A stretch of DNA of 64,000 nt from Taishania sp036758285 (GCA_036758285.1 DAIOWV010000011.1:1-64000); one strand, 5' to 3'. Shown: positions 15,862-25,125, counted from the first letter of the stretch. Made by a program: numbers and translations. Notes: generated by a model not told the origin, from the sequence alone.

Positions 15862-17508
15862 ATGGAAAGAAGAGATTTTTTAAGACTAACATCTTTAGCG
15901 GGGTCAGGATTACTATTAAGTTTAAATGGAATTAAACTCCATGCAATGGAAGATAATTACTTCCTGAAGAATTTAGCAAAATCTAGTACAAATGATCGTA
16001 TACTGGTGTTAATCCAATTACACGGAGGAAATGATGGACTCAATATGGTCATTCCTATTGATGGATATGGGCATTATTATAATCATCGTCCAAATATTGC
16101 AATTGCACAGACAGGAGCAAGAAAATACATTACATTAGACCCAAGTTTACCAAGTAATCGGCAAGTTGGTTTACACCCTGACATGACTGCTGCAAAAGCG
16201 ATGTATGATGAAGGAAATTTGGCTATTGTTCAAAATGTTTCGTATGAAAACATGAATGGTTCACATTTCAGAAGTCGAGATATTTGGTTTATGGGAGGTG
16301 ACTACAATGAATATCATAGTTCTGGTTGGATGGGTAGATATTTGGAACATTATCACCCTAATTATCCAACAGGTTACCCAAGTCCTCAAATGCCAGATCC
16401 TTTAGCTATTGAAATTGGGACAGGTGTTTCTCTAGCTTTTCATAGAAATGAAGGAATTCCCATGGGACTTTCCGTTCAAAATCCAAATGCATTTTACAAC
16501 CTAATAAATAGTGTTGGTGGTGATTTACCAATTAATCTTCCAGATACGCATGCTGGTGATGAAATTGAATACATCATGCAAATTGAACGTCAATCAAATA
16601 ATTATTCTGAAAGATTGAGAGATGTTTACAATGCTGGAACAAACTCAGGAACAGTATATCCTGATATGTATCCTTTTATTGCCCCAAGTAGTGCTGTAAA
16701 TAATCCTTTAGCTCCTCAATTAAAAATTGTTTCACGTTTGATAAGTGGGGGAATTGGAACAAAAGTATTTATTTGTAGAATTGGAGGATTTGATACGCAT
16801 GCCAATCAAGTAATGAATAATGACACTTCAATGGGAGGACATGCAGCGTTACTTTATCACATTTCATCTGCTGTAAAAGCATTTTATGATGATTTGAGAA
16901 ATCTTGGCTTAGCAGACAAGGTATTAACCATGACTTTCTCTGAATTTGGAAGACGAGTTGCGTCAAATGCAAGTTATGGAACGGACCACGGAAATGCTGC
17001 ACCAATGTTAATTTTTGGAACATGTTTAAATCCAGGTGTATATGGTTCAAATCCTGATCTTACAAATCTAGCTGGTGGAAATATTCCACTGCAACATGAT
17101 TATAGACAAGTGTTTACATCTGTAGTAAAAGATTGGTTTGGAGCTTCTGATCAAGCAATTGAACATGTTAAATTTGAAAACTTCGTAGATAATCGAGTTG
17201 ATTTTATTAATTGTAAAGAGCTTGGATTAACAGAATTATTCAAAGAAAAACTGTGGATGAAATGCCATCCAAATCCAACAACAGGCAACACAACAATTAA
17301 CTATTTCTTACATAATAAAGCTGATGTTAAAATAGAGATTCGCGATGTAAGTGGAAGACAATTAGCACTCGTAAAAGCTGGAAACTCTGCAGAAGGAGAA
17401 TACAGTTTTGATTATGATTTTTCAAATTTTAAAAATGGAATGTATATCGTGGCTTTAATTGTAAACGATAATGCAACAGTAACTCAAAAAGTGATATTAA
17501 ACAGATGA
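15862..17508 (+). CDS. DUF1501 protein with Tat-like signal and T9SS sorting domain
   Basis: A 548-residue DUF1501 protein, distantly related to the sulfatase/alkaline-phosphatase superfamily. The N-terminus has an RRDFLR twin-arginine motif followed by a hydrophobic stretch (9-20). Family landmarks are VLIQLHGGNDGLNMVIPI, GGFDTHANQV, and TMTFSEFGRRVASN with YGTDHGNAAPML, which include plausible metal ligands. The last 80 or so residues (from CHPNPTTGNTTINYF through GMYIVALI to VTQKVILNR) form a type A T9SS C-terminal domain, so the mature protein should be exported and then carried to the cell surface. It overlaps the next gene by 4 nt. Substrate unknown. Confidence 0.87.
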   Translation: MERRDFLRLTSLAGSGLLLSLNGIKLHAMEDNYFLKNLAKSSTNDRILVLIQLHGGNDGLNMVIPIDGYGHYYNHRPNIAIAQTGARKYITLDPSLPSNRQVGLHPDMTAAKAMYDEGNLAIVQNVSYENMNGSHFRSRDIWFMGGDYNEYHSSGWMGRYLEHYHPNYPTGYPSPQMPDPLAIEIGTGVSLAFHRNEGIPMGLSVQNPNAFYNLINSVGGDLPINLPDTHAGDEIEYIMQIERQSNNYSERLRDVYNAGTNSGTVYPDMYPFIAPSSAVNNPLAPQLKIVSRLISGGIGTKVFICRIGGFDTHANQVMNNDTSMGGHAALLYHISSAVKAFYDDLRNLGLADKVLTMTFSEFGRRVASNASYGTDHGNAAPMLIFGTCLNPGVYGSNPDLTNLAGGNIPLQHDYRQVFTSVVKDWFGASDQAIEHVKFENFVDNRVDFINCKELGLTELFKEKLWMKCHPNPTTGNTTINYFLHNKADVKIEIRDVSGRQLALVKAGNSAEGEYSFDYDFSNFKNGMYIVALIVNDNATVTQKVILNR

Positions 17509-18371
17509 TTTTTAAAAACAAACAAAACTTACTATTAGCTTTAATAGTTACAACTTTTTTCTCAATAGCAAATGCACAGCAGTTTCATGTGTTTAGAAAA
17601 AAACAAATGTTTCTTGGACTAACTGGTGGAGTGAATTATACTTTACCAACAGTAAAAGAACATCATAATGTTTTAATTCCTTTGGATTTATCATCAAGTG
17701 GGGAGGAAAAAGAATATGAAAAGTTATTTCAAAATAATTCAACACAATTTGGATTGTATTTTTCTTATAGTATAGACAGAAATTTCTCAATAGTCTTTCA
17801 ACCTAGCTACTATACTTATAAGTTCAAATATTTGACAAACTATACATGGATTGATACTGTAGACATAATGAATTTCACACAAGAAATGAAACATGTACAG
17901 TCAATTTCGACATTCTCTCTGCCTTTATCTGTTCGATGGGATTTTACAACAAATCAAATTTCTCCATATATACAAGCTGGAGTTTTTACGGACTTTCGTC
18001 ACAGAGCATACAAATCAGTATATCATGACTTTACAATAGATGGAGAAGTAGATGAAAAGAAAGCTAGTGGTACAACAAACAACACTCTGGTAAATCCTAA
18101 TTTTAATAAATTTAATTTTGGAGTAACCGCTGGTTTAGGTGTCTCTTATTATGCTAAATATTTTGTAATCGGAATTGAAGGTAACTACAGATATGGTTTT
18201 TCAAATATAGTAAATGATCGTAATCGTTATTCTGATATTTCTGGATTTACTGCACAGTATTTAGACGTATTAGACCAGATGAAACTTGGAAATTTAAACT
18301 TTCAAGTTACGCTATTATTCCCTATTGACAATTCGTTAAGTTTAAATGTTCTTAGACGTTCAAAATATTAA
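17505..18371 (+). CDS. outer-membrane beta-barrel protein
   Basis: A 288-residue protein with a cleavable signal peptide (hydrophobic 10-22, cleavage after ANA at about 24) and then alternating strands typical of a porin-like barrel (FLGLTGGVNYTL, FGLYFSYSIDRNFSIVFQPSYYTYKF, FGVTAGLGVSYYAKYFVIGIEGNYRYGF). It resembles the PorT/OMP_b-brl_2 type of Bacteroidota barrels but I cannot name a subfamily. Its ATG overlaps the stop of the DUF1501 gene (ATGA), so the two are translationally coupled, suggesting a shared surface function. An internal 11-nt gap separates it from the downstream lipoprotein start. Confidence 0.75.
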   Translation: MIFKNKQNLLLALIVTTFFSIANAQQFHVFRKKQMFLGLTGGVNYTLPTVKEHHNVLIPLDLSSSGEEKEYEKLFQNNSTQFGLYFSYSIDRNFSIVFQPSYYTYKFKYLTNYTWIDTVDIMNFTQEMKHVQSISTFSLPLSVRWDFTTNQISPYIQAGVFTDFRHRAYKSVYHDFTIDGEVDEKKASGTTNNTLVNPNFNKFNFGVTAGLGVSYYAKYFVIGIEGNYRYGFSNIVNDRNRYSDISGFTAQYLDVLDQMKLGNLNFQVTLLFPIDNSLSLNVLRRSKY

Positions 18372-18381
18372 AAATCAAACG

Positions 18382-19569
18382 ATGAAATATTCATTTTTTC
18401 GCACTTTCGCACTTTTATCTTTATTATCTACATCATTATTAATGAGTTGTAAAAAAGATGACTTTAAACCAGAAGAATCTTATATTAAAATTTACAATGA
18501 TTCTGAAGGAAATAAAAAATATACCCCATTAGGAATTCAACAAACATCAGATCAGGGTTTTTTGATACTAAGCGCTTTTAATGGTTGGAGAATAAATGTC
18601 ATGAAAATTGACAAAGAAGGTAGCTTATTGTGGAGTACAAATCTTCCGTCAAATTATGTAAATGCAACACCTAACATTCTAAAATATGCCAACAAATATT
18701 ATTTAGTTTGTATGGATAATGTTGGGTTATTTACCTATTTAATGAATATTGATGAAGGAGCTGGTTCTGTGAATCAAATTCAAAATTTCTCTGGAATTTT
18801 ATACCCAACGGCAGCATTCAGTAATGGTTCTGCTATTTATATTCAAAACTATGATCGCCTAGCTTTTAAAACAGGTATCCATCAATTAAGTACTTCACTA
18901 ACAAGTATCGCTAATTCTGGAGAAGTAAATATTTTAACCGATGTAGAGGATAAAGTTGTCGGACACATTATGTATACTGGCAAACGTATGCCTTTCTTCA
19001 TTAGCACTACTCCTGAAAATGACTATATTATCATGAATGGATTTAATAATTATAGCTTTTCATTGATCTTTTTAGACCCAAATCTTCTTTTCACAGGGGT
19101 ATATAATGGTGCTGGATTTAATGGGGGGGTCAGTTCATTACTTCCATTGGGTGGATCTAAGTTTTCAGTAGCTCGTTTTTCTTTTGACAACTTGTATATG
19201 AACCCTGCAACAAACTTAAATCCAACAGGGATTGATATTACTGAATCTATTTCTGCAAATGGAATGTCTGAATTAAACCCAGATAAACCAGTTATTATTC
19301 GAGCTGTAAAAGTTGGAGGTACAAATTATGTAACGTTAGCAGCTTCTACAAGAAGTAATCAATTATTACTTTGTTTTTTTGATGCGAATAGCGGAGCATT
19401 AAAAGGTAAAAAATACATCGGTAAAAATACTCCATATACTATAAGTGATTTAGTTTCAACAGAAGATAATGGATTAATGATTCTAACACAGGTGAAAGTC
19501 ATGGGAAGTTATGATCGCATTGCTACCATCAGACTTTCAAACGAACAGCTCGAAGAGTCAATTGAATAA
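18382..19569 (+). CDS. lipoprotein with beta-propeller-like repeats
   Basis: A 395-residue lipoprotein. The start MKYSFFRTFALLSLL leads to a lipobox LLMSC; a longer in-frame start at 18346 would overlap the previous gene and put 12 residues before the signal. The body has repeats of the form QTSDQGFLIL...INVMKIDKEGSLLW and TEDNGLMILTQV...IATIRL, which resemble the short beta-propeller blades of many Bacteroidota surface proteins. The lipid-anchor rule is unclear because Lys-Lys-Asp follows the Cys (CKKDD), a context often found in surface-exposed Bacteroidota lipoproteins. It is the last gene of the DUF1800 cassette; a terminator follows. Confidence 0.7.
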   Translation: MKYSFFRTFALLSLLSTSLLMSCKKDDFKPEESYIKIYNDSEGNKKYTPLGIQQTSDQGFLILSAFNGWRINVMKIDKEGSLLWSTNLPSNYVNATPNILKYANKYYLVCMDNVGLFTYLMNIDEGAGSVNQIQNFSGILYPTAAFSNGSAIYIQNYDRLAFKTGIHQLSTSLTSIANSGEVNILTDVEDKVVGHIMYTGKRMPFFISTTPENDYIIMNGFNNYSFSLIFLDPNLLFTGVYNGAGFNGGVSSLLPLGGSKFSVARFSFDNLYMNPATNLNPTGIDITESISANGMSELNPDKPVIIRAVKVGGTNYVTLAASTRSNQLLLCFFDANSGALKGKKYIGKNTPYTISDLVSTEDNGLMILTQVKVMGSYDRIATIRLSNEQLEESIE

Positions 19570-19631
19570 AATCAATTATTTCTTGCTTTGTTTATTACTT
19601 TTTAACAAATAAACAGTAACAACTTTCAATT

Positions 19632-19660
19632 AAAGGCATTTTATATGCCTTTTGTTTTTA
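19632..19660 (+). terminator. terminator of the DUF1800/DUF1501 cassette
   Basis: AAAGGCAT (19632-19639) pairs with ATGCCTTT (19645-19652) across a 5-nt loop and is followed by a T-rich tract. It lies 62 nt past the lipoprotein stop. Confidence 0.8.
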
Positions 19661-19668
19661 TAAATTTG
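19661..19668 (+). promoter_or_regulatory. -7 element before dut
   Basis: TAAATTTG matches TAnnTTTG, 24 nt before the GTG start of dut and immediately after the preceding terminator. The -33 element would fall within the terminator stem and is not clear. Confidence 0.45.
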
Positions 19669-19692
19669 TTTGTTTAGACAAACAATATAATC

Positions 19693-20127
19693 GTGAAAGT
19701 TAAGGTAATCAATCGATCGAAACATTCATTACCACAGTATGAAACATCTTCTTCTGCTGGTATGGATGTCCGTGCAAATATAGACGCTCCTATTGTTATT
19801 AAACCTTTAGGGCGTGTGTTAGTACCATCAGGATTGTTTTTAGAACTTCCTGAAGGTGTAGAATGTCAAGTTCGTCCACGAAGTGGTTTGGCTTATAAAA
19901 AAGGAATTACTGTTCTTAATTCTCCGGGTACAATTGATGCAGATTATCGAGGTGAAGTTGGTGTTTTACTAATCAACCTTTCTGAGGAGGATTTTATCAT
20001 TGAAGATGGTGAAAGAATTGCGCAATTGGTTTTTGCAAAATACAAACAAGTAAAGTTTAAATTAGTTGAAGAACTTTCAGAAACTGAAAGAGGTGCTGGA
20101 GGTTTTGGAAGTACTGGAGTTAAATAA
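19693..20127 (+). CDS. dut: dUTP diphosphatase
   Basis: A 144-residue trimeric dUTPase, which hydrolyses dUTP to dUMP and diphosphate, keeping uracil out of DNA. All five family motifs are visible: SSAGMDVRA, PRSGLAYKKGI, GTIDADYRGEVGV, GERIAQLVF and the C-terminal RGAGGFGSTG that closes on the active site. The start is a GTG at 19693, giving MKVKVINRSKHSLPQYETSS, the normal length. The sugar nucleotidyltransferase starts 96 nt downstream, so it may be the first gene of a long run. Confidence 0.96.
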   Translation: MKVKVINRSKHSLPQYETSSSAGMDVRANIDAPIVIKPLGRVLVPSGLFLELPEGVECQVRPRSGLAYKKGITVLNSPGTIDADYRGEVGVLLINLSEEDFIIEDGERIAQLVFAKYKQVKFKLVEELSETERGAGGFGSTGVK

Positions 20128-20223
20128 TAATTTCAGTAAAACATAAATCAACTGATTTTTAATTAGAAAATTCGATATTTGAAGGAGAATACCGAATAGT
20201 TGACAACAAATAAGACAACAAAC

Positions 20224-21234
20224 ATGAATATCATTATACCAATGGCTGGTAGAGGAAGCCGCCTTAGACCACATACGTTAACAGTTCCAAAACCATTGGT
20301 GCCAGTTGGTGGAAAACCAATTGTTCATCGATTAGTTGAAGATATAGCAAATGTACTATCTGGTAAAATTGAAAATATTGCTTTCATCATTGGTGATTTT
20401 GGATCTGAAGTTGAAAAAGAACTGATCGTTGTTGCAGAAAAATTAGGTGCAAAAGGTTCTATCCATTACCAAAAAGAACCTTTAGGTACAGCACATGCAG
20501 TATTATGTGCTAAAGAACATCTTGTTGGTCCAACAGTGGTTGCGTTTGCAGATACATTATTTAAAGCTGATTTCAAAATTGATCCGAATGATGATGGAAT
20601 TTTGTGGGTAAAACAAATTGAAGATCCTTCTGCTTTTGGTGTAATTAAAATGAACGAACAAGGAGAAATTATTGATTTTGTAGAAAAACCAAAACAATTT
20701 GTATCAGATTTGGCTATGATTGGTATCTATTATTTCAAAGATGGTGAACGACTAAGAACAGAATTAGAATATTTGATTGATAATAATGTTATCAAGGGAG
20801 GAGAATACCAACTTCCAGACGCGCTTCGTCGTTTGACAGAAGCTGGATATAAATTCAAACCAGGTGAAGTTATTGAATGGTTGGATTGTGGAAACAAAGA
20901 AGTTACAGTTTTCACAAATCAACGTGTTTTGGAATATGACAAGGATAAAAAAACATTATTTACTGCTTCTACTTCAAAAATTGAAAATTCAACAATCATT
21001 CAACCTTGTTATATTGGAGAAAATGTAATCATTACCAACTCAGTAGTAGGTCCACATGTCTCAATTGGAAATAACGGAAAAGTTTCAAACTCTGTTGTCA
21101 AAAATTCGATTATTCAACATAATTCTTCTATCACAAATGCCATTGTTTCAGATTCAATGATTGGTTCAAACGCACATTTCGAATCTGTGGCTCAAGATTT
21201 GAGCATTGGAGATTATACAACAATCAAAGGATGA
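20224..21234 (+). CDS. sugar-phosphate nucleotidyltransferase with left-handed beta-helix tail
   Basis: A 336-residue nucleotidyltransferase. The N-terminal Rossmann-like domain begins MNIIIPMAGRGSRLRPHTL and continues PKPLVPVGGKPIV, the signature of enzymes that make NDP-sugars from a sugar 1-phosphate. Later blocks are KEPLGTAHAV, FADTLFKADF and FVEKPKQF. The last 70 residues have hexapeptide-like repeats (CYIGENVIITNSVVGPHVSIG), a left-handed beta helix, as in thymidylyltransferases and mannose-1-phosphate guanylyltransferases. The specificity cannot be read from sequence. I start at the ATG at 20224; a TTG eight codons upstream adds residues without homology. It overlaps the next gene by 4 nt. 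Confidence 0.85.
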   Translation: MNIIIPMAGRGSRLRPHTLTVPKPLVPVGGKPIVHRLVEDIANVLSGKIENIAFIIGDFGSEVEKELIVVAEKLGAKGSIHYQKEPLGTAHAVLCAKEHLVGPTVVAFADTLFKADFKIDPNDDGILWVKQIEDPSAFGVIKMNEQGEIIDFVEKPKQFVSDLAMIGIYYFKDGERLRTELEYLIDNNVIKGGEYQLPDALRRLTEAGYKFKPGEVIEWLDCGNKEVTVFTNQRVLEYDKDKKTLFTASTSKIENSTIIQPCYIGENVIITNSVVGPHVSIGNNGKVSNSVVKNSIIQHNSSITNAIVSDSMIGSNAHFESVAQDLSIGDYTTIKG

Positions 21235-22982
21235 AAATTTTAACAGTCATAATACTTGTCTTAAGTCTGATTTTAAGTTCTTGTGGAACAAAAAAATCGG
21301 CTACTGAAACGAATGCTTCCAAATCCAGCAAAGGAAAAGGAACAACAACCCCTATCCATTCTCAAGCAAACTTCCCATATATTGAAGCCTTTCACAATGG
21401 AATGAGGTTGAAAATCAAAGGTGACAAAGAGGGTGCAATTGAAGCATTCAATAAATGTCTACTTATAAGACAAGATGACGATGCTGTTTATTACGCTTTA
21501 GCTCAATTATATACAGAGAAAAAAGATCTTGAGCAAGCAAAACAATTAATTGAAAAAGCATCTAACATCGACCCAAAAAACATTTGGTACACAGAAGAAT
21601 TAGCAATTTTAAATTACGATACACAACAATTTCAAAAAGCAATCCCATTTTTCAAAAAATTAGTGGAACATGAACCTACGAATTTAAGTTGGTTGTATGG
21701 TTATGGCGATTGTTTACTTAGAAGTGGTAAAGTAGATGAAGCAATTACGGTGTTGAATAAAGCTGAAGACGTAATGGGGAAAAACCCAAGTCTTTCAATG
21801 GAAAAATACAGTCTTTATATGTCACTTAAAAAAGAAAAAGAGGCATTAAATGAATTAGAATCTATCCTTGTAGAATATCCGAAAGAACCACAAATTATTG
21901 CTACAATAGTCGATCATTATTTCAAAAAAGGAGACATTGATAAAGGAGTTGTTTTTCTACAAAAACTCGTTGAAGCAGATCCAGATAATGGAAGAGCTCA
22001 TTTAGCTTTAGGGGAAATCTATCGTCAAAAAAATAAAAATACAGATGCTTTTAAAGAATATAAAGCTGCTTTTCAATCGGAAGATATAGATGTTGATACA
22101 AAAATGAGCTTGTTAATTAGTTTACAAGAAACAGCTTTAGCAAAAGCACCTGAAACTCTTGAATTAATTGAACTAATGGTGTTAGCTCATCCAAATGATG
22201 CAAAATCATATTCTATCAAAGGAGATTATTTGATGGCAAAAGAAGATGAAAAAGAAGCATTGGTTAACTATAAAAAAGCATTGGAATTCGAAAAGAAACA
22301 ATTTCCTATCTGGAATCAAGTAATGCTTTTAGAATATCAATTTTCTGATTGGACTCTTCTGTACAACGATAGTAAAGAATGTCTAAACTATTTCACGACA
22401 ATGCCAATAGTCTATTTGTTAAATGGTGTAAGTGCAATCCAATTAAAAAAATCAGATGAGGCAATTGATGCTTTAACAATTGGAAAATCAATGATTGTTA
22501 ATGATAAAAAACTGGAAGCTGAATTTTTAGGACAAATTGCAGAAGCTTATTTTACAGGTAAGAACTTAGAAAAAGGTAAAGAATTTTACAAAGATGCAAT
22601 GCGATTAGATCCAGAAAGTAATTTACTAAAGAATAACTTTGCTTACCGTTTAGCTACATCTAAAACTGATTTAGAACTTGCTATAAGTTTAGTAAATCAA
22701 GCTATTACAAAATCGCCTCAACAATTTAATTATTACGACACAAGAGGTTGGATTAATTTTCAGCAAAACAAATATGATGACGCATTAGCTGACTTCTTAA
22801 AAGCTTTTGAAATGGATAATACTCAAGCAACAATTGCTGAACACATTGGAGATGTTTATTCAAAAATGAATAAAAAAGAAAAGGCAGTTGAATATTGGAA
22901 AAAAGCACTTGAATTAGGCTCAAAAGGAAGTTCATTAGAAAAGAAAATTTCGACACAAATGTATCATGAAGACGTGGATTAA
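21231..22982 (+). CDS. TPR-repeat lipoprotein
   Basis: A 583-residue lipoprotein: signal peptide with lipobox LSSC (Cys at about 19), a short Ser/Thr/Lys linker, then tandem tetratricopeptide repeats over nearly the whole length. Typical TPR helices are visible, for instance DDAVYYALAQLYTEKKDLEQAKQ and YYDTRGWINFQQNKYDDALADFLKA. TPR arrays act as protein-docking scaffolds; here it would sit in the periplasm on a membrane. It overlaps the nucleotidyltransferase upstream and the DUF4292 lipoprotein downstream (17 nt), indicating one tightly packed operon ending in the EnvC-like gene. Confidence 0.85.
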   Translation: MKILTVIILVLSLILSSCGTKKSATETNASKSSKGKGTTTPIHSQANFPYIEAFHNGMRLKIKGDKEGAIEAFNKCLLIRQDDDAVYYALAQLYTEKKDLEQAKQLIEKASNIDPKNIWYTEELAILNYDTQQFQKAIPFFKKLVEHEPTNLSWLYGYGDCLLRSGKVDEAITVLNKAEDVMGKNPSLSMEKYSLYMSLKKEKEALNELESILVEYPKEPQIIATIVDHYFKKGDIDKGVVFLQKLVEADPDNGRAHLALGEIYRQKNKNTDAFKEYKAAFQSEDIDVDTKMSLLISLQETALAKAPETLELIELMVLAHPNDAKSYSIKGDYLMAKEDEKEALVNYKKALEFEKKQFPIWNQVMLLEYQFSDWTLLYNDSKECLNYFTTMPIVYLLNGVSAIQLKKSDEAIDALTIGKSMIVNDKKLEAEFLGQIAEAYFTGKNLEKGKEFYKDAMRLDPESNLLKNNFAYRLATSKTDLELAISLVNQAITKSPQQFNYYDTRGWINFQQNKYDDALADFLKAFEMDNTQATIAEHIGDVYSKMNKKEKAVEYWKKALELGSKGSSLEKKISTQMYHEDVD

Positions 22983-23751
22983 TTTATTTTTTGGTATTTG
23001 TATCATTGTCGGTATTCAGTCTTGTGGAAGTAAAAAAGCTATTCAACCAGACAATCTTCCTAATTTAGAAGAAGAGCGGTTAATCCATGTTTTAGATAGT
23101 ATCAGTAAATCGACACCTAGCTTTTTGTCTTCAAAAATTGATACTAAATATAGCGATAATAAACAAAACTTGAGTTTCAAAACTTCCTTGAAAATACAAA
23201 AAGATTCGGCTACAAATGCACTTATTTCCTTTGCTGGAATTCCGATCATAACCGTAATGATTACAACCGATTCCGTGAAGATTTCAAATAAAAAGGAAAA
23301 ATGTTACATTCTAGAAGACCTAAACTTTTTCAAAACACAATTCGGAATAGATTTCAGTTATTCAAATTTAGAAGAATTACTTTTAGGTCGACCAGTCAAT
23401 TTTAATATTGAAAATGAATACTTTGTAATTGAAGATCCATACAATTATGTTGTTTCTACTCAAAAAGAAAGTAAAGATGAAGGTAAATTACTGTTTACTT
23501 ATTATTTAAGTGAAGATTTGAAACATTTAAAAAGAGTTGAAATTATTTCCTTTAAAGATGAAGTGACAATAAATATTTCTTATCCCTTGTTTACTATTGA
23601 TCCACTATTTTCTTCCCCTAAAAATATCAATGTAGAAATTAAATCTCCAAAAAATGAAATGAAACTTACAATGGTATATGAAAAAGTTGAATTAAACGAG
23701 CCTAAAGAACTCATAATTGTAATCCCTGAATCATATGGAAGGTGTAAGTAA
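22966..23751 (+). CDS. DUF4292 lipoprotein
   Basis: A 261-residue protein with a signal peptide and lipobox (IQSC) followed by GSKK. The body is a beta-rich domain of the DUF4292 type, distantly like LolA/LolB-type lipid-binding folds (SFKTSLKIQKDSATNALISFAGIPIITVMIT, then KKEKCYILEDL, FKTQFGIDFSY, LEELLLGRPV). Family members in Bacteroidota sit beside a TPR protein and an EnvC-like peptidase, exactly as here, so a role in outer-envelope assembly or cell division is a reasonable guess but is not shown. It overlaps both neighbours by 17 nt each. Confidence 0.8.
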   Translation: MKTWINLFFGICIIVGIQSCGSKKAIQPDNLPNLEEERLIHVLDSISKSTPSFLSSKIDTKYSDNKQNLSFKTSLKIQKDSATNALISFAGIPIITVMITTDSVKISNKKEKCYILEDLNFFKTQFGIDFSYSNLEELLLGRPVNFNIENEYFVIEDPYNYVVSTQKESKDEGKLLFTYYLSEDLKHLKRVEIISFKDEVTINISYPLFTIDPLFSSPKNINVEIKSPKNEMKLTMVYEKVELNEPKELIIVIPESYGRCK

Positions 23752-25033
23752 AATCATCATTGGACTATTTATTGTTCTTTCTTCTCAGGTTTTTGCTCAA
23801 TCGACAAGCGAAAAGTTAAAAAAAGAACAGCAGCAATTAGAAAAAAATATTGCAAATACAAAGCAGTTACTTGACAAAACAAAGTCAAGTGCCGAATCGT
23901 CATTTAATGAACTTAAACTTTTAAATAATCAGATTAGTTATAGAGAAAAATTAGTTCAAAATTTTGACAATCAAATTCGTGGTGCCGAATTAAAAATTAA
24001 AGAAAAACAAAATCAAATTGAAGAACTTAGCGAGGAAATAAAAACCTTGAAAGAACAATATAAAAAATTATTGCTCTACGCTTATAAACACAGAAATAAG
24101 TATGGGAAAATGATGTACATTTTTTCTTCTGAAAGTTATTATGAAGCTGTAAAACGAGCAAAATATTTAGAGAAAATACAAGATCTGGTCAAAAAACAAT
24201 TTCTCGTAATTGAACAACATCAAAAATTGATTTCTGAAGAATTAAGTAATATCGAAAAAGAAAAACAGTACAAATCAAAAGTATTAGACGAAAAGAAAAT
24301 TGAACGTGAACAAATTCTTGTCGATCAGCAAAAACAACAACTCATTTATCAAGATTTAAAAAGTCAAGAAAGTCAAATACTTGCTAAATTAAAAGAAGAA
24401 GAGCGAAAACGTGCTAACTTAAAAGTACAAATTGACGCTGCTATCAAAAAGGAAATTGCGGATGCAGAAGCTCGTCGTAAGAAGGCAGAAGCAGAAGCAA
24501 AAAAGAAAAACCCACCAAAACCTTCTACAACTACTACTACAAGTAGCAATGTAGAAACACCAACAAAAACAGTTGAATTACCTGAAACTAAGGAAAATGC
24601 TGCTTTGAGTAAGAGTTTTGAAGGGAATAGAGGTAAATTACCATGGCCAGTAGAAAAGGGAAATATAACTGAAGGTTATGGAAAAAATGCACATCCAACA
24701 ATTCCTGGGTTATTTACCAATAATAATGGTGTCGACATTTCAGCACCTAAAAATGCTCAAGTAAGAGCTGTTTTTGAAGGAGAAGTGACTTCTGTAATGA
24801 ACATTCCAGGAGCTGGAAAAGTTATTATTGTAAAACATGGAGATTACAGAACAGTTTATAGTAATTTACAAAGTTCATTTGTCAGTGTTGGATCAAAAAT
24901 CACAACCAAACAAGTAATTGGGTCACTTACTTCAAGTGAAAATCAATCGCTTTCAAATGCTCACTTTGAAATTCATCAAGTTGTTGGATCGAATGTTACC
25001 AGTTTGAACCCAAGTTTATGGCTTGCAAAATAG
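23735..25033 (+). CDS. EnvC-like murein hydrolase activator (degenerate LytM/M23)
   Basis: A 432-residue secreted protein: signal peptide (cleavage near VFAQ at about 22), a long coiled coil (about 23-250, rich in Lys, Glu and Gln), a Pro/Thr linker, and a C-terminal LytM/M23 domain (about 305-432). Active LytM enzymes use an H-x3-D and an HxH for zinc. Here the first His position reads Asn (NNNGVDIS, with Asp334 kept) and the HxH motif reads NAH (His410 kept). Two zinc ligands are therefore lost, as in E. coli EnvC and NlpD, which activate cell-wall amidases instead of cutting. I infer the same here. It ends the TPR-DUF4292 operon. Confidence 0.82.
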   Translation: MEGVSKIIIGLFIVLSSQVFAQSTSEKLKKEQQQLEKNIANTKQLLDKTKSSAESSFNELKLLNNQISYREKLVQNFDNQIRGAELKIKEKQNQIEELSEEIKTLKEQYKKLLLYAYKHRNKYGKMMYIFSSESYYEAVKRAKYLEKIQDLVKKQFLVIEQHQKLISEELSNIEKEKQYKSKVLDEKKIEREQILVDQQKQQLIYQDLKSQESQILAKLKEEERKRANLKVQIDAAIKKEIADAEARRKKAEAEAKKKNPPKPSTTTTTSSNVETPTKTVELPETKENAALSKSFEGNRGKLPWPVEKGNITEGYGKNAHPTIPGLFTNNNGVDISAPKNAQVRAVFEGEVTSVMNIPGAGKVIIVKHGDYRTVYSNLQSSFVSVGSKITTKQVIGSLTSSENQSLSNAHFEIHQVVGSNVTSLNPSLWLAK

Positions 25034-25096
25034 ATTTGCATTCACACACTAATTGATAATCTTTCTAAATAAGACCTTTGTTTTGAGTAAAAAGGT

Positions 25097-25104
25097 TAAC
25101 TTTA
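25097..25104 (+). promoter_or_regulatory. possible -7 element of the feo operon
   Basis: TAACTTTA fits TAnnTTTG at seven of eight positions, 21 nt before the feoA ATG. A TTG lies 16 nt upstream. No convincing Fur box is visible; AATTGATAATC at 25051-25061 is at best a half-site. Confidence 0.35.
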
Positions 25105-25125
25105 CGGTGTTTTCAAATATTAAAT

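Noticed and set aside
25051..25070. Fur box before feoA
   Set aside because: Only one half resembles GATAAT; there is no palindrome, so I do not call it.
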